A model generated the notes under the pieces. The model worked only from the letters and a program-made list of their open reading frames with translations. It had not been told where the DNA came from and ran no database searches. Shown here piece by piece: positions 55,601-64,000 of a DNA stretch of 64,000 nucleotides. The stretch covers positions 68,692,186 to 68,756,185 of the forward strand of contig OU342630.1 of assembly GCA_910589415.1 (NCBI GenBank). The letters run 5' to 3'. The first letter of the stretch is position 1, and the number at the start of each line of letters is the position of its first letter. This DNA is from Malachius bipustulatus. Lineage: Eukaryota > Arthropoda > Insecta > Coleoptera > Melyridae. Both the position numbers and the translations under genes were made by a program.

Positions 55601-57650
55601 GGTCAAATGAAAGCTATCAGCATTCAAGAATGTTGAATTATTACTGAAGAGCTTTTCCAGAGAAATTTCAGAGAGAGAACAAAAAGGCACATATTTGGAC
55701 ACTACTAAATTAAAAATGAGCACATTATGAAACAATGGTCATACTTTATGACTTCTGTGTGGTTGTCACACTTTTCACTCTAAAATTCTCAAAAAGCAAA
55801 GTGACGAGGGTTTTTTTGTTACTGATTTTCATTTGGAAATTACCGAATTTAAAATGGATTTTCGCTTGTTTGTAGTTTTTGATGAAACACGCACTGTGAC
55901 CCTACTGTAAAATATATGATAAACTGTTGATATTCTCTTTCATTCTATTTATCGAATTATTTTTGAGCCACAACCGGGCCTACAAGTTTTGGGAATTTTT
56001 TCTACATCCTTAAATTTCTCGTTAAATTTTTTACTGACAATTAAATGAAAACCAATTTGTATCAATAATTATTAAAGTCCTAGTAAATTTAAAGTCAATT
56101 TCATCTTGGTTACCAGTACATATTTTCAACACTAGCTTATAGTGACTTTAAAATTTATTATGTATGAAACTAGCCCTATATTTCACTGAAATTTCATAGC
56201 AAGGTACCATAAATAATTGTAAAAGGTAAGGTATCTGGAACTCTGGAATTAAAATTTATACATGTTTTTTATACTGGGCTTGATAATCATATCCTTGCAA
56301 TGAATATTATTGTATTACTTGCTGAATCCTAACCTGATTTAAGAAATTTTGTTTTTTTTTCCAATAAAAAAAACAACTATCCTTATTGCACAATAAACTT
56401 TCTTTAGGCTTTGGAAAACTCGATAACAAGATTTTTATTGCTGTTATAATTTTTTTTTTACTCCCACGATAAGATCTGTTGTATATTCATCAATTTGAAA
56501 AAAAAAATGTTCGAGTAACCAAAACTTGTCAAAACAATAATTCACAAATAGCTTGGCTTTTTGAAATGCCAATTTATCTATTTATTAAAGTCTATTTTTT
56601 TTTAGAGAGACTTCCCCAAGTCAGATTACAAGGGAACAATTAATTGGCAATAACGGTGTGCATATAAGCAGGCTAGACTTAGCACTAATCAAGTTGGTTA
56701 TAGGATTATTGATTTTGTTATCAGAATAGTTACTAACTTCTTGTCTATTCATTTTGGCTTTTTCTGTCTCTTACGCTATTTGAAATTAGATAGTTTCCTT
56801 CTGCTTTTAAAATATTGAAGAGAAAATTTTGTAATTAATATTTCTACTTTCAATATTCCACATATTCATTGACTAGAATTTTGTTTGATTGAAATTTACC
56901 TTTCTGAGCTTTAAATTTGATTATAGCTTTCCGTTTGATTTAAGGTCAAGGAAAAAGCAGACCATCTGGAAAGATCAAAATTACTGTTTCAAGTTTGCAC
57001 AGGCTACCAACTTGACAGCTGTCTTATAAGCAAAAAAAAAATAGACTTTCGGTATTATTACCAAATATTTACTATAAATTATTTGTATAATAATAATAAT
57101 TATTGTCCAATACATAACCAAACATTACCTGCAAAATTCCATTATGAATATGCACAGTCGGTCCAACAGGTGCGATATCGCCAACAGAATTATTGTCACG
57201 GCTTTGCATCAAAGCGTCAATAATGATATTTAATCCATCCGGAGGTTGTCTACTGTGCGCGTGGATCTTGGCCAGAATTTCAACGGTGTTGGCCAAATCG
57301 CTGTCTGACAAAACACGCTCGTCGACTAAATACACCTTCACAAGCTGCATGCCCAGGTTCATCGCGAGGTAATTGCCGTTTTCTATCATCATGGACAAGG
57401 CCAGGTCGAACTGCGGCAGGTTAACCAAACCCGCCTTGATCAGGGTGTCGATGGCATCAATGTTACAACGATACTCGTCGCGACAATCCAGTAAGCACTT
57501 CGTGATCACATTGATCGTCCAGTGTGAACCGAAAATTCGATTATCTTGAAACGATTTCAACAGGCGGAGAGCGATCTCTTTATATTTTATTACGACAGGA
57601 TCGGAATCGTTCATTCTGGCAACCATGTTGTCTTGAAGGCATTCAACACA
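49674..57650 (-). CDS. CNOT1: CNOT1 C-terminal exon cassette, distal copy (L)
   Basis: Three minus-strand exons: 57129-57650 (phase 0 in and out), 50925-52474 (ends phase 2) and 49674-49752 (stop TGA at 49674). They encode 716 aa homologous to the C-terminal third of CNOT1, the deadenylase scaffold whose Not1 C-terminal domain binds CNOT2/CNOT3. Conserved blocks include [40 protein letters not shown] and [20 protein letters not shown]. No stop or frameshift. It duplicates the exons at 58051-60356 but is more diverged ([23 protein letters not shown]). No N-terminal exons fit in the 0.4 kb upstream, so it should be used as an alternative 3' end of the same gene, or from an internal start at MVARMND. 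Its 4.7 kb and 1.2 kb introns carry hairpins. Confidence 0.88.
49808..50666. repeat. 859-bp near-perfect hairpin in CNOT1 cassette L last intron, family F1
   Basis: Ends GTACCGGGTGGGCAGATAAG and CTTATCTGCCCACCCGGTAC are exact complements, and pairing continues about 410 bp per arm to a loop near 50237 (GGGTGATGAAAAATCTG). The arms are so alike that each encodes the same 61-residue frame, one on each strand (49829-50014 plus, 50460-50645 minus). Contains the F1 core twice (AAGATAGGGACATGTAAGCC). Confidence 0.92.
52688..53074. repeat. Short fold-back in CNOT1 cassette L intron
   Basis: ATACAGGGTGTTGATTTTCA pairs with TGAAAATCAACACCCTGTA. GGGCCATAGGG..TTAGCATTG pairs with CAATGCTATA..CCCTATGGCCC. 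The interior is unpaired. Confidence 0.75.
53075..56600. other. CNOT1 cassette L intron 1, gene-free part
   Basis: No exon was recognised on either strand in this 3.5 kb. The frames at 53794-53991 and 54428-54622 resemble nothing known. A MITE piece related to 40545-40895 is near 56070-56180. Confidence 0.5.
56600..57050. repeat. Dispersed element copy 2 (see 38174-39160)
   Basis: Ends match those of the longer copy in SND1 intron 2, including CAAAATTACTGTTTCAAG, TTTGCACAGGCTACC and AACTTGACAGCTGT. It lies just downstream of exon 57129-57650 in the minus direction. Confidence 0.5.
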
Positions 57651-58050
57651 CTAAAAAAAACATAAAATCGGAAATTAAACACTAAATTCTATTTAATCGA
57701 GTGAGTTGTCCCACAGCCTTAAGACAAATTTTTAAGAAAGCTTTACAAACTGATTGGGTGAAAGAAAAAGGAAGAAATAAAAATAAATTTAAAACCCTAT
57801 TAGAATGCTGAACATTTAAGTTTTATTATTAATCTACATAATTATTTATATATAATTTTACAAATATTTCAAAATGTCTTAAAAACCTTTATACATTACA
57901 GTACTTCTATCTACAACCTACATTCCCTTAAAACTAGAAATTAAATGCATCATCATTATAAACCAAAATTAATAAACAGAAGCTTCGAAATCAACTATTC
58001 GACGAAAGTTCGTTCGATTAATTCAAAATATGTACAAATCACAAAATTGA
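57651..58050. other. Spacer between the two CNOT1 cassettes
   Basis: 400 bp with no coding blocks. Holds a minus-strand AATAAA (57822-57827) about 225 bases after the stop of the proximal cassette, and the acceptor (TTTTTTTTAG) of the distal cassette at its left edge. So transcripts can end here or splice past. Confidence 0.7.
57822..57827 (-). terminator. AATAAA poly(A) signal candidate for proximal CNOT1 cassette
   Basis: TTTATT on the plus strand, about 225 bases past the TGA at 58051-58053. It would let the proximal cassette end before the distal one. Confidence 0.45.
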
Positions 58051-60356
58051 TCACTCTTGGATTTCTACTTCTTGCTGTTGTATCGGAGTTTTTTGAACCA
58101 TACATGACCTAGCCACCGACTCAAATAATCTGCAAAAAAAAACAAAAAAATGAAAACACTAAATTTATACTGTGTGTTCCTCCAGAAAAACAACACGAAT
58201 AATGTCAAACAAAACTTACTTTTCAATTTCGGCAGCGCAATGGACAAACTCGTGCGCCCAGAACTTATAAGACGGATTCTTGATCAGCTCTATGAAGGTG
58301 ATCAGAAGTCCCCACGGATGCGGTCGGTTAACGATGAGTCGTTCAAGCAACACCCTCGTAATCTGCTCCTGAATGGCTTCGGAGTTGGCCTCCGAGAACA
58401 AATACAGCAACGTGCAGGAAAAGTAATGCGTGTGACTGTTGGGATACCGCAGTTGATTGGCGATGGCGTTAAGGAACAGGTATCGGCCCTCCGTGTCCAG
58501 ATCCACGGCCAAATTTTGGAAAATATCCATGTGAGCACTGTGGGCAATCGTGGACATGCTCGGCGTGTGTCCCTTGCTGCGAATGTGGGCAATCGCTTGA
58601 CTGCCCACGTACAGCACCAGTGCGTTCATAAGCGGTATGTTGTAGTGTCTCGTTCCCGGCTCGCTCGACAGCTGCAAGTTGCTTCGCAGCTCTGACAGAA
58701 ATGTCACGGGCGCTCTCGCTTTCAGGTAAGAATCCAGGTCCGTTTTGAACTCTGGTGGATGGATCATTCCGGAGACGTTTGTCATGATTCGAGGGCCATA
58801 ACTGATCTCTGGCAGCATGTCGACTTTCAGGTTAGGAGTGAACGGATCCGGTAACCGCATGTTGCGTGGAAACGCGGACAAAATTAAATTTCGCATCTGA
58901 ATGCAATTCGGAGGTATAACATCACAGAATCCGTAATGATAATCGCAGAGAAATTCGGGGAAATCGTGCAAGAGAACCAGCAGAACTCTCAGGGTTCCTT
59001 TATATAGCATAGTTACCGGTTTGGCTAGCTCTGCGTTCCTCAGAAACGGAGACAGATAGTTGAACAAATCTATAAGTAACTGAGCGTACAACGGCCAGAA
59101 CTTCTGCTGCGGGCTGGAAGCCAACATTCGGCCCATGAACACCCTGTGAGATATCAATTCTAACCAAGCGTAACAGAACGATGCAACCCTTGACGGTCGT
59201 AAGATATGGAAAGTGTGACAGTAGGCGGTCAGAACGTTGGCATTGATCGCTTCCAGGACCGGTTCAGGAGCATTAAGATCTAGAAACAACATAATGAATA
59301 TCCTCTGATAAGGCAATTGATGAAAATCCAATCTCCTTGTGTCGGCATCGTGCATGAGACATCCGGCAACGATACCAAGAACTTTGTTCAATAAATGCGC
59401 TTTCGTGTTGGTATTATTGGATTCGCCAGAATGTTTAACCAATAAAGCGACCAAACGTACAAAAGCATCAAGTGTGTGATATGACTTTGTACGTGCAACA
59501 CTAGATGTCGACATTGATTTATCTGCCAGAAATCTATAAACGCTATCCACACAAAACTGAGTAGACAGCCGAAAAAATCTAGTGATGAGATCATCAGTTT
59601 TTAATATCCCATGTAAATTCATCTGGTGTACAAACAAACTAAACGCCTTTGTAGAATCCCGACCTTGTGGCTGTGAGTTATAGATTCCGATCCATTCCCT
59701 CAGTAAGTAATCAGTTTTCTCAACTAAACCTGGTGGATCTTCTGTGTACGGAGATCGAACCTTAAAAAATTACAAACAGGCAATGAAACGACTTGGAAAG
59801 CAAATTATAATATCAGACATACCTGTAAGATTCCGTTATGAATGTGCACAGTGGGACCCATCGATGTGTGGTCACCAAAGAAAGAGTTCTCGTGGCTTTG
59901 CCTCAACAAATCCACAATGTTTCCAAGACCGTCCGGTGCCGGTCTACTGTGCGAATTTATCTTGGCCAGCATTTCGATGGTGTTGGTAAGATCGCTATCG
60001 GTAACAAACTGATTGGATCGATCTTCCAGCAAATACAACTGGACGAGCTGCATGGCAAACGTAATGCCGTGATAGTTAAGTCCGTTCTCCATCAGCATCG
60101 ACAAGGCCAGGTCGTATTGCGGCAGGTTCACCAGCCCAGCCTTAATCAGGGTGTCGACTGCATCCAGATTGTAGCGAAACTCTTCTCTACATTCAATGAG
60201 ACACTTTGTGACAACTTTGTTAGTCCACTGCAGACTGAAAACGCGTTGGTCTTGCAACGACTTTAATATGCGGACAACGATCTCTTTGTATTTCAACACC
60301 ACGGGGTCAGAATCATTCATGTTCGAAACCACTGTGTCCTGAAGACTTTCGACACA
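58051..60356 (-). CDS. CNOT1: CNOT1 C-terminal exon cassette, proximal copy (R)
   Basis: Three minus-strand exons: 59823-60356 (178 codons, phase 0 in and out), 58220-59760 (ends phase 2) and 58051-58129 (stop TGA at 58051). They encode 717 aa covering the region before and including the Not1 C-terminal domain, the docking surface for CNOT2/CNOT3 in the CCR4-NOT deadenylase complex. Sequence is very close to animal CNOT1 ([49 protein letters not shown]). The first exon begins after TTCTAG with C-V-E-S-L-Q, so it continues an upstream phase-0 exon that is not in the window. Introns are short (62 and 90 bp), unlike those in the distal copy. This is the more conserved, presumably ancestral, copy. 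Confidence 0.93.
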
Positions 60357-60899
60357 CTAGAACAAGAAAATACACATAGAAGCCACACAGTCGAACCAGT
60401 ACATGCAATTGGAAAAGCAGCTCAAATCTTACTCCAGACACAGGACAGACACACACACGCACACACTTGCACACCCTAAAGCAAATGAAAATAATAAATC
60501 AGAGGCGCATATTTTTTTGTTGATGTTGATGCGTTAAATGTAAACAGTTGTTAGTCAATTATTGGGACCCGGTTCCCAGTAATTAGTAAATGTTCGATTT
60601 ATTAATTATTTGGTTAACTTTTCACATTTTTGTGTAACCAGTCTGAAATAAATTTGTATCCTTATCCAGGATAGTAGGTACTAATAAAGTTTTTCTTACT
60701 GATTATAATAATTGGAAAAAAATATTCCTCAAAAAGCACAAAAAGGTTAAATCATTTTTGCTCAAAAAATATATCTCGAGACATTTGAAAAAAATCAATA
60801 TTCTCGTCAAAGTCAACTTCAATAAATTCTTTTGTAAACTTTACATTTCAGAGAGTTGGTTGCCTCACCTATCAACTTTCAACTCAACTTGCTACGAAA
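60357..60899. other. Upstream CNOT1 intron sequence, no exon seen
   Basis: Minus-strand intron leading to the acceptor at 60357-60360. A short ACACACGCACAC run lies near 60450. No upstream CNOT1 exon recognised. Confidence 0.5.
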
Positions 60900-61762
60900 T
60901 TAAAAACAGGGGCAATTCTCAATATTTTACTTCACGTTAGAGGTATTGAAAAAAAAATACTGGAAAAAGTTTTCGGGATATTATTCTAACCGAGTTTCAT
61001 GACAAAATTCGCATCTTCGGTCATCACAAAATTATTAAACATTTTATTTTTAATTTTAATTTGATAATATGGTTTGTCCAGCGAGTGTTGTCTGGTGAGA
61101 TGCTACACTGATCCTGACTATAAACAATTTGATTTAATGCGATTTAATTTGTAATAATTGCAAATTATTATAATAATTATTGTACGAATCGAATCAATTA
61201 TTGTATTATAATAATTATATTAATCAATAATAAATATTATAATTATTATATAAATCAATTATTGTAATTGTACGAATTAAATCTCATAAAATCAAATCGT
61301 TTATAGTCAGGATCAGTGTGGCATCTCACCGGACAACACTCAGTGGACAAGCCATAGTAAGAGTGCCATTGGTGGAAAGTAATAATCAGACGTAAGTGTA
61401 AAATGTGTCAAATTATTATTTTCCATGGCACTCAAAGTTATCAAATTAAAAAATAAATGTTTAATAATTATGAGATGACCTAAGTACCTAATGAGAAAAT
61501 TAAAAATGCCATGAAACTCGGTAAGTAACATGGGAATATAATAATATTCCGACTAACTTTTTCCAATAATTTACTTCTGTACCTCACTACAAAAGAAAAC
61601 ATCGAGAACTGGCCCTGTTTGTAAATTCGTAGTAGGTTGAGTTTAAAGTTCAAGAGTTTATTTGAGTATCTTAAAAATGTGGGACTTGACAAAAATTGAA
61701 ATCTCTATTCCTTCGAATAGCGAAAATATGGGAGTGTCTCCATCTTAAATGCGACACACAGT
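60900..61762. repeat. Degenerate F4 hairpin with nested inverted repeat
   Basis: The right arm (TTCGAATAGCGAAAATATGG, AAATGCGACACACAGTATA) matches the F4 element at 13021-13770. The left arm is recognisable at GTTAGAGGTATTGAAAAA and CCGAGTTTCATG but has lost its outer end. An unrelated inverted repeat is inserted near its centre (61071-61353). Confidence 0.65.
61071..61353. repeat. 283-bp hairpin nested in F4 copy
   Basis: GGTTTGTCCAGCGAGTGTTG..GATCCTGACTATAAAC at the left pairs with GTTTATAGTCAGGATC..CAACACTCAGTGGACAAGCC at the right. The middle is ATAATTATTAT-type sequence. Confidence 0.8.
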
Positions 61763-62600
61763 ATAACTTTTATACCTCTATAGGTAACATGGCGGTATGA
61801 AAACAACCCCCCATCAAGAACCTCAAAAGTACTCTCTACCCTTAAAAAATTTAATTGCATCATGTATATACAGGGTCAACCTTTGGGAGATGATACCATA
61901 TGTATAGGCTAAACTGTTAGTCTGACTTTAATTTTATTTCTGTGTTATATGAAAAACCCTTTTTAAGAATATTTTCAGCACACCACTGCAGGTTAAACCG
62001 AAAGTAGACAGTATTCATTATTTTAAGTGGCAAGGTGCATTTTTTGATGGATTCATGTTCCTCATCAAAAGTTAATGTGACTTTGATAATACATCGTCAA
62101 TAATTATTATTGTCTTTGATTTATTTTGATTTTTATAAATTCTTTGACATTTGCAGAGTCTTGCTAAAACAGTTTCATCTAGGGGACTGTATGACTTAAA
62201 ACTGATGAAATAAATTTTAATTTGCTAAATAATTAGCAAGTTATTTCTTCAAACTTCAAACACAAACTTCGACACATCAGAAAAAACGCGGATAAAGTAA
62301 TCATACGAATACTATACGAATATTTGACATTAAAATTAATGAACTATAGAGTTTGTATTTACTATAGTAATTGTCACAGTTTGGAATTCCTATTGTATTG
62401 ATCTTTTGGCCTTTAAGAGAATTTTCTTAAATAAAAAAATATAAAACATTCAGTACCTATTCATTTTGTGCGAGTTATGACAATTGCGGCACTAGCCAGG
62501 TAAGAAAAGCCCGAAAGTGCATACAAAATTATGTTTGTACAGAAATATTTGTACTTTTTTTAAAATAATATATTTTATTTATTTCGTGACATGTTGAGAT
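61763..62600. other. Gene-free stretch
   Basis: Nothing recognised beyond an ACAGGGT terminus-like word near 61870. Confidence 0.45.
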
Positions 62601-62830
62601 TTTCTATTACCCTGTATAAACATTTCATCCACACAATAGGATACCACATGAAAAGTAAAAATAGGGACATGTATTTGTTTATAACTCCTAAACAACTCAA
62701 TTTGAACCCCAACTGTTGAAACCTAATTTTTTACCTAATTTTTTCTTCACGGGCAATCCAAAAATGCAATTCCATTTTTTGCATTGCATTTCAAAAACGT
62801 AACTTTGATATGTCACTTTCATATGAGACA
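62600..62830. repeat. Solo arm of F1 element
   Basis: CCCTGTATAAACATTTCATC, AAATAGGGACATGTA, TTGTTTATAACTC and GGGCAATCCAAAAATGCAAT follow the order of one F1 arm. The ATGTA-TTTGTTTATAAC join shows an internal deletion. Confidence 0.65.
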
Positions 62831-62969
62831 TCTGTATAGTTCAATACAATTTTACATTATGGGCATTGTGACCCTGTGTTTAAATTTGTAAAAAATACTT
62901 GGAAAAATTCTTTGTTTGGCCCACAGTCCCACAGAGTCCGACTCGAATGACATGTGACACCTGTATGTA

Positions 62970-63000
62970 CAGTAGAGTCTCAGTAATCCGAGTCGAGAGT
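62970..63000 (+). repeat. Possible pogo/Tigger-type terminus
   Basis: After TA, CAGTAGAGTCTCAGTAATCC followed by GAGTCGAGA resembles the CAGTAGA.CTCG.TAATCCGA terminal repeat of pogo-class elements. No matching second end was found, so it is a solo or deleted copy. Confidence 0.4.
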
Positions 63001-63220
63001 TTCCAAACCAAGATTCATCTTAATCTCAACAGGACACTTACTAGTTTTTTCTAAAGTCGTTTCAGCTAAACTTGCGCATAAGCCATAAATATGATCAGTT
63101 TTGAAGCTCCGCCAAAAATAGTACCGTGGTCCTAAATATGCCTACCTACAGAGATGTGTTTTGTTATAAAAAATTCTTCAAATTTAATGAACAAATTTAG
63201 AGTGGGGGTAATATTGATAA

Positions 63221-63393
63221 CTATAACTCAGATCCAAAATAGTAGTCACTAACTGACATTACTAAAAAAATTATTTTGGATACGCGGCAAGCAGAAAATT
63301 TTCCTCTAAACATCAGTTTCTGCGTGCCGCTTCTCTGAAATTGCTTTTCCAGTAATGTCAGATAGTGACTATTATTTTGGATCTGAGCTTTAG
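63221..63393. repeat. Short hairpin
   Basis: CTCAGATCCAAAATAGTAGT..ACTGACATTACT pairs with AGTAATGTCAGATAGTGACT..TTTTGGATCTGAG. About 60 bp per arm, with a GGCAAGCAGAAA..TTTCTGCGTGCCGC inner stem. Confidence 0.8.
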
Positions 63394-64000
63394 TTGCGGT
63401 TCAAGAGACATGTTGAAGCACGCCAATGATTTGGACACTGGTGTTGTATAGACTAAGAGTAAATTATAGTAAGGTGGGGGTGAAACTAAGGAAAGGACCA
63501 CCACGAAGCTGGATGGTGGAAGGAAGAAATGCGAGTTTCCACTATTGTGAAGGGAGTTGGGTACTAGCGGTGCTCGATGAAGGTGTGTAGACCCTTTCCT
63601 GCAAGATAGGCAGATCGGTGTCTCTCTGCGTGTCAGTGGTGTTAATGTCCGGTCAACTTAAAAAGGTTGCCGGGATAAATATACAGAAGTGTTAATTTTC
63701 ATAATAATTAATAATTGTACTAAGCAAGTATAATTAGGTATACTTCATGCCTAATCTACAGTACTCATCGTTCAGTTATAAAGAATTAGAAAGCAGCATA
63801 TTCTTGAGTTTAACAATTAATAATTATTACCAAACAGCGAGTACTCATCAGTTCGAGGAATATTACTTTTAATAACAGTAAAAGTGGCAGTTAAGAGCCC
63901 CAACCCTGGATGGTACCGTGAGTGTTTAACCATATTGAGCTTTATTGATTTCATGCTAGAATTTAAGTTGTAATTTTGTTGGTGATAAATTTGTAATTGT
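63394..64000. other. Right edge, no supported gene
   Basis: A short GC-richer block (63470-63665) reads KLRKGPPRSWMVEGRNAS in one frame, reminiscent of the C-terminal tail of some non-LTR ORF2 proteins, but too short to claim. Confidence 0.35.

Noticed and set aside
58150..58695. 181-codon plus-strand ORF, and others at 51713-52060 and 59838-60266
   Set aside because: Antisense shadows of the conserved CNOT1 exons.
63470..63665. Possible non-LTR ORF2 tail (KLRKGPPRSWMVEG)
   Set aside because: Only about 18 suggestive residues; no flanking domain, tail or target duplication.
1..64000. CRISPR arrays, integrons, phage or bacterial operons
   Set aside because: No regularly spaced direct repeats, no operon structure; the splice-site-bearing genes show this is animal nuclear DNA.

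Overview
This window is AT-rich animal nuclear DNA, almost certainly from an insect. It has multi-exon genes with GT-AG introns, no prokaryotic signals, many short inverted-repeat transposons, and scattered GTAGGTACCTAC-type words and CACCCTGTATA termini. I cannot fix the order (Hemiptera or Coleoptera would fit). There is no rRNA, CRISPR or viral genome. The only tRNA-like sequence is a degenerate one.

Layout. 1-14950 has no gene I can support; it is a field of fold-back repeats plus one Harbinger-type element. 14951-19462 (+) is a five-exon CRAL-TRIO lipid-transfer protein gene with a 3.2 kb repeat-filled third intron. 19463-22692 holds three long hairpins. 22693-23843 (-) is a divergent torsin-like AAA+ membrane protein, with a probable 59-bp first intron. 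23844-30660 is a mosaic: a P-like MITE, then a recent tandem duplication of about 0.8 kb just upstream of SND1. The first copy of that duplication has been split by two adjacent Harbinger-like elements (one with nested insertions) and by a 5'-truncated non-LTR retrotransposon. 30702-48400 (+) is a complete 14-exon SND1/Tudor-SN gene (899 aa predicted) whose introns carry hAT, piggyBac-like, mariner and hairpin elements. 49674-60356 (-) is the 3' end of CNOT1 (Not1), convergent with SND1. 60357-64000 has only repeats; the upstream CNOT1 exons must lie beyond the right edge or were not recognised.

The most interesting signal is that the last three exons of CNOT1, encoding its C-terminal NOT-module region, are present twice in tandem (58051-60356 and 49674-57650). 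Both copies are open, have the same exon phases and end in their own stop codons. Only about 0.4 kb separates them, so the distal copy has no N-terminal exons of its own. It looks like a mutually exclusive alternative terminal cassette, or a headless paralogue. Next in interest are long, nearly perfect hairpins inside introns of both SND1, an RNA-silencing and edited-dsRNA nuclease factor, and CNOT1, plus the duplicated and transposon-split SND1 upstream region.

SND1 (RISC-associated nuclease-fold protein) and CNOT1 (deadenylase scaffold) both act in cytoplasmic mRNA turnover. Their convergent arrangement is noted, but nothing here shows that it is functional.
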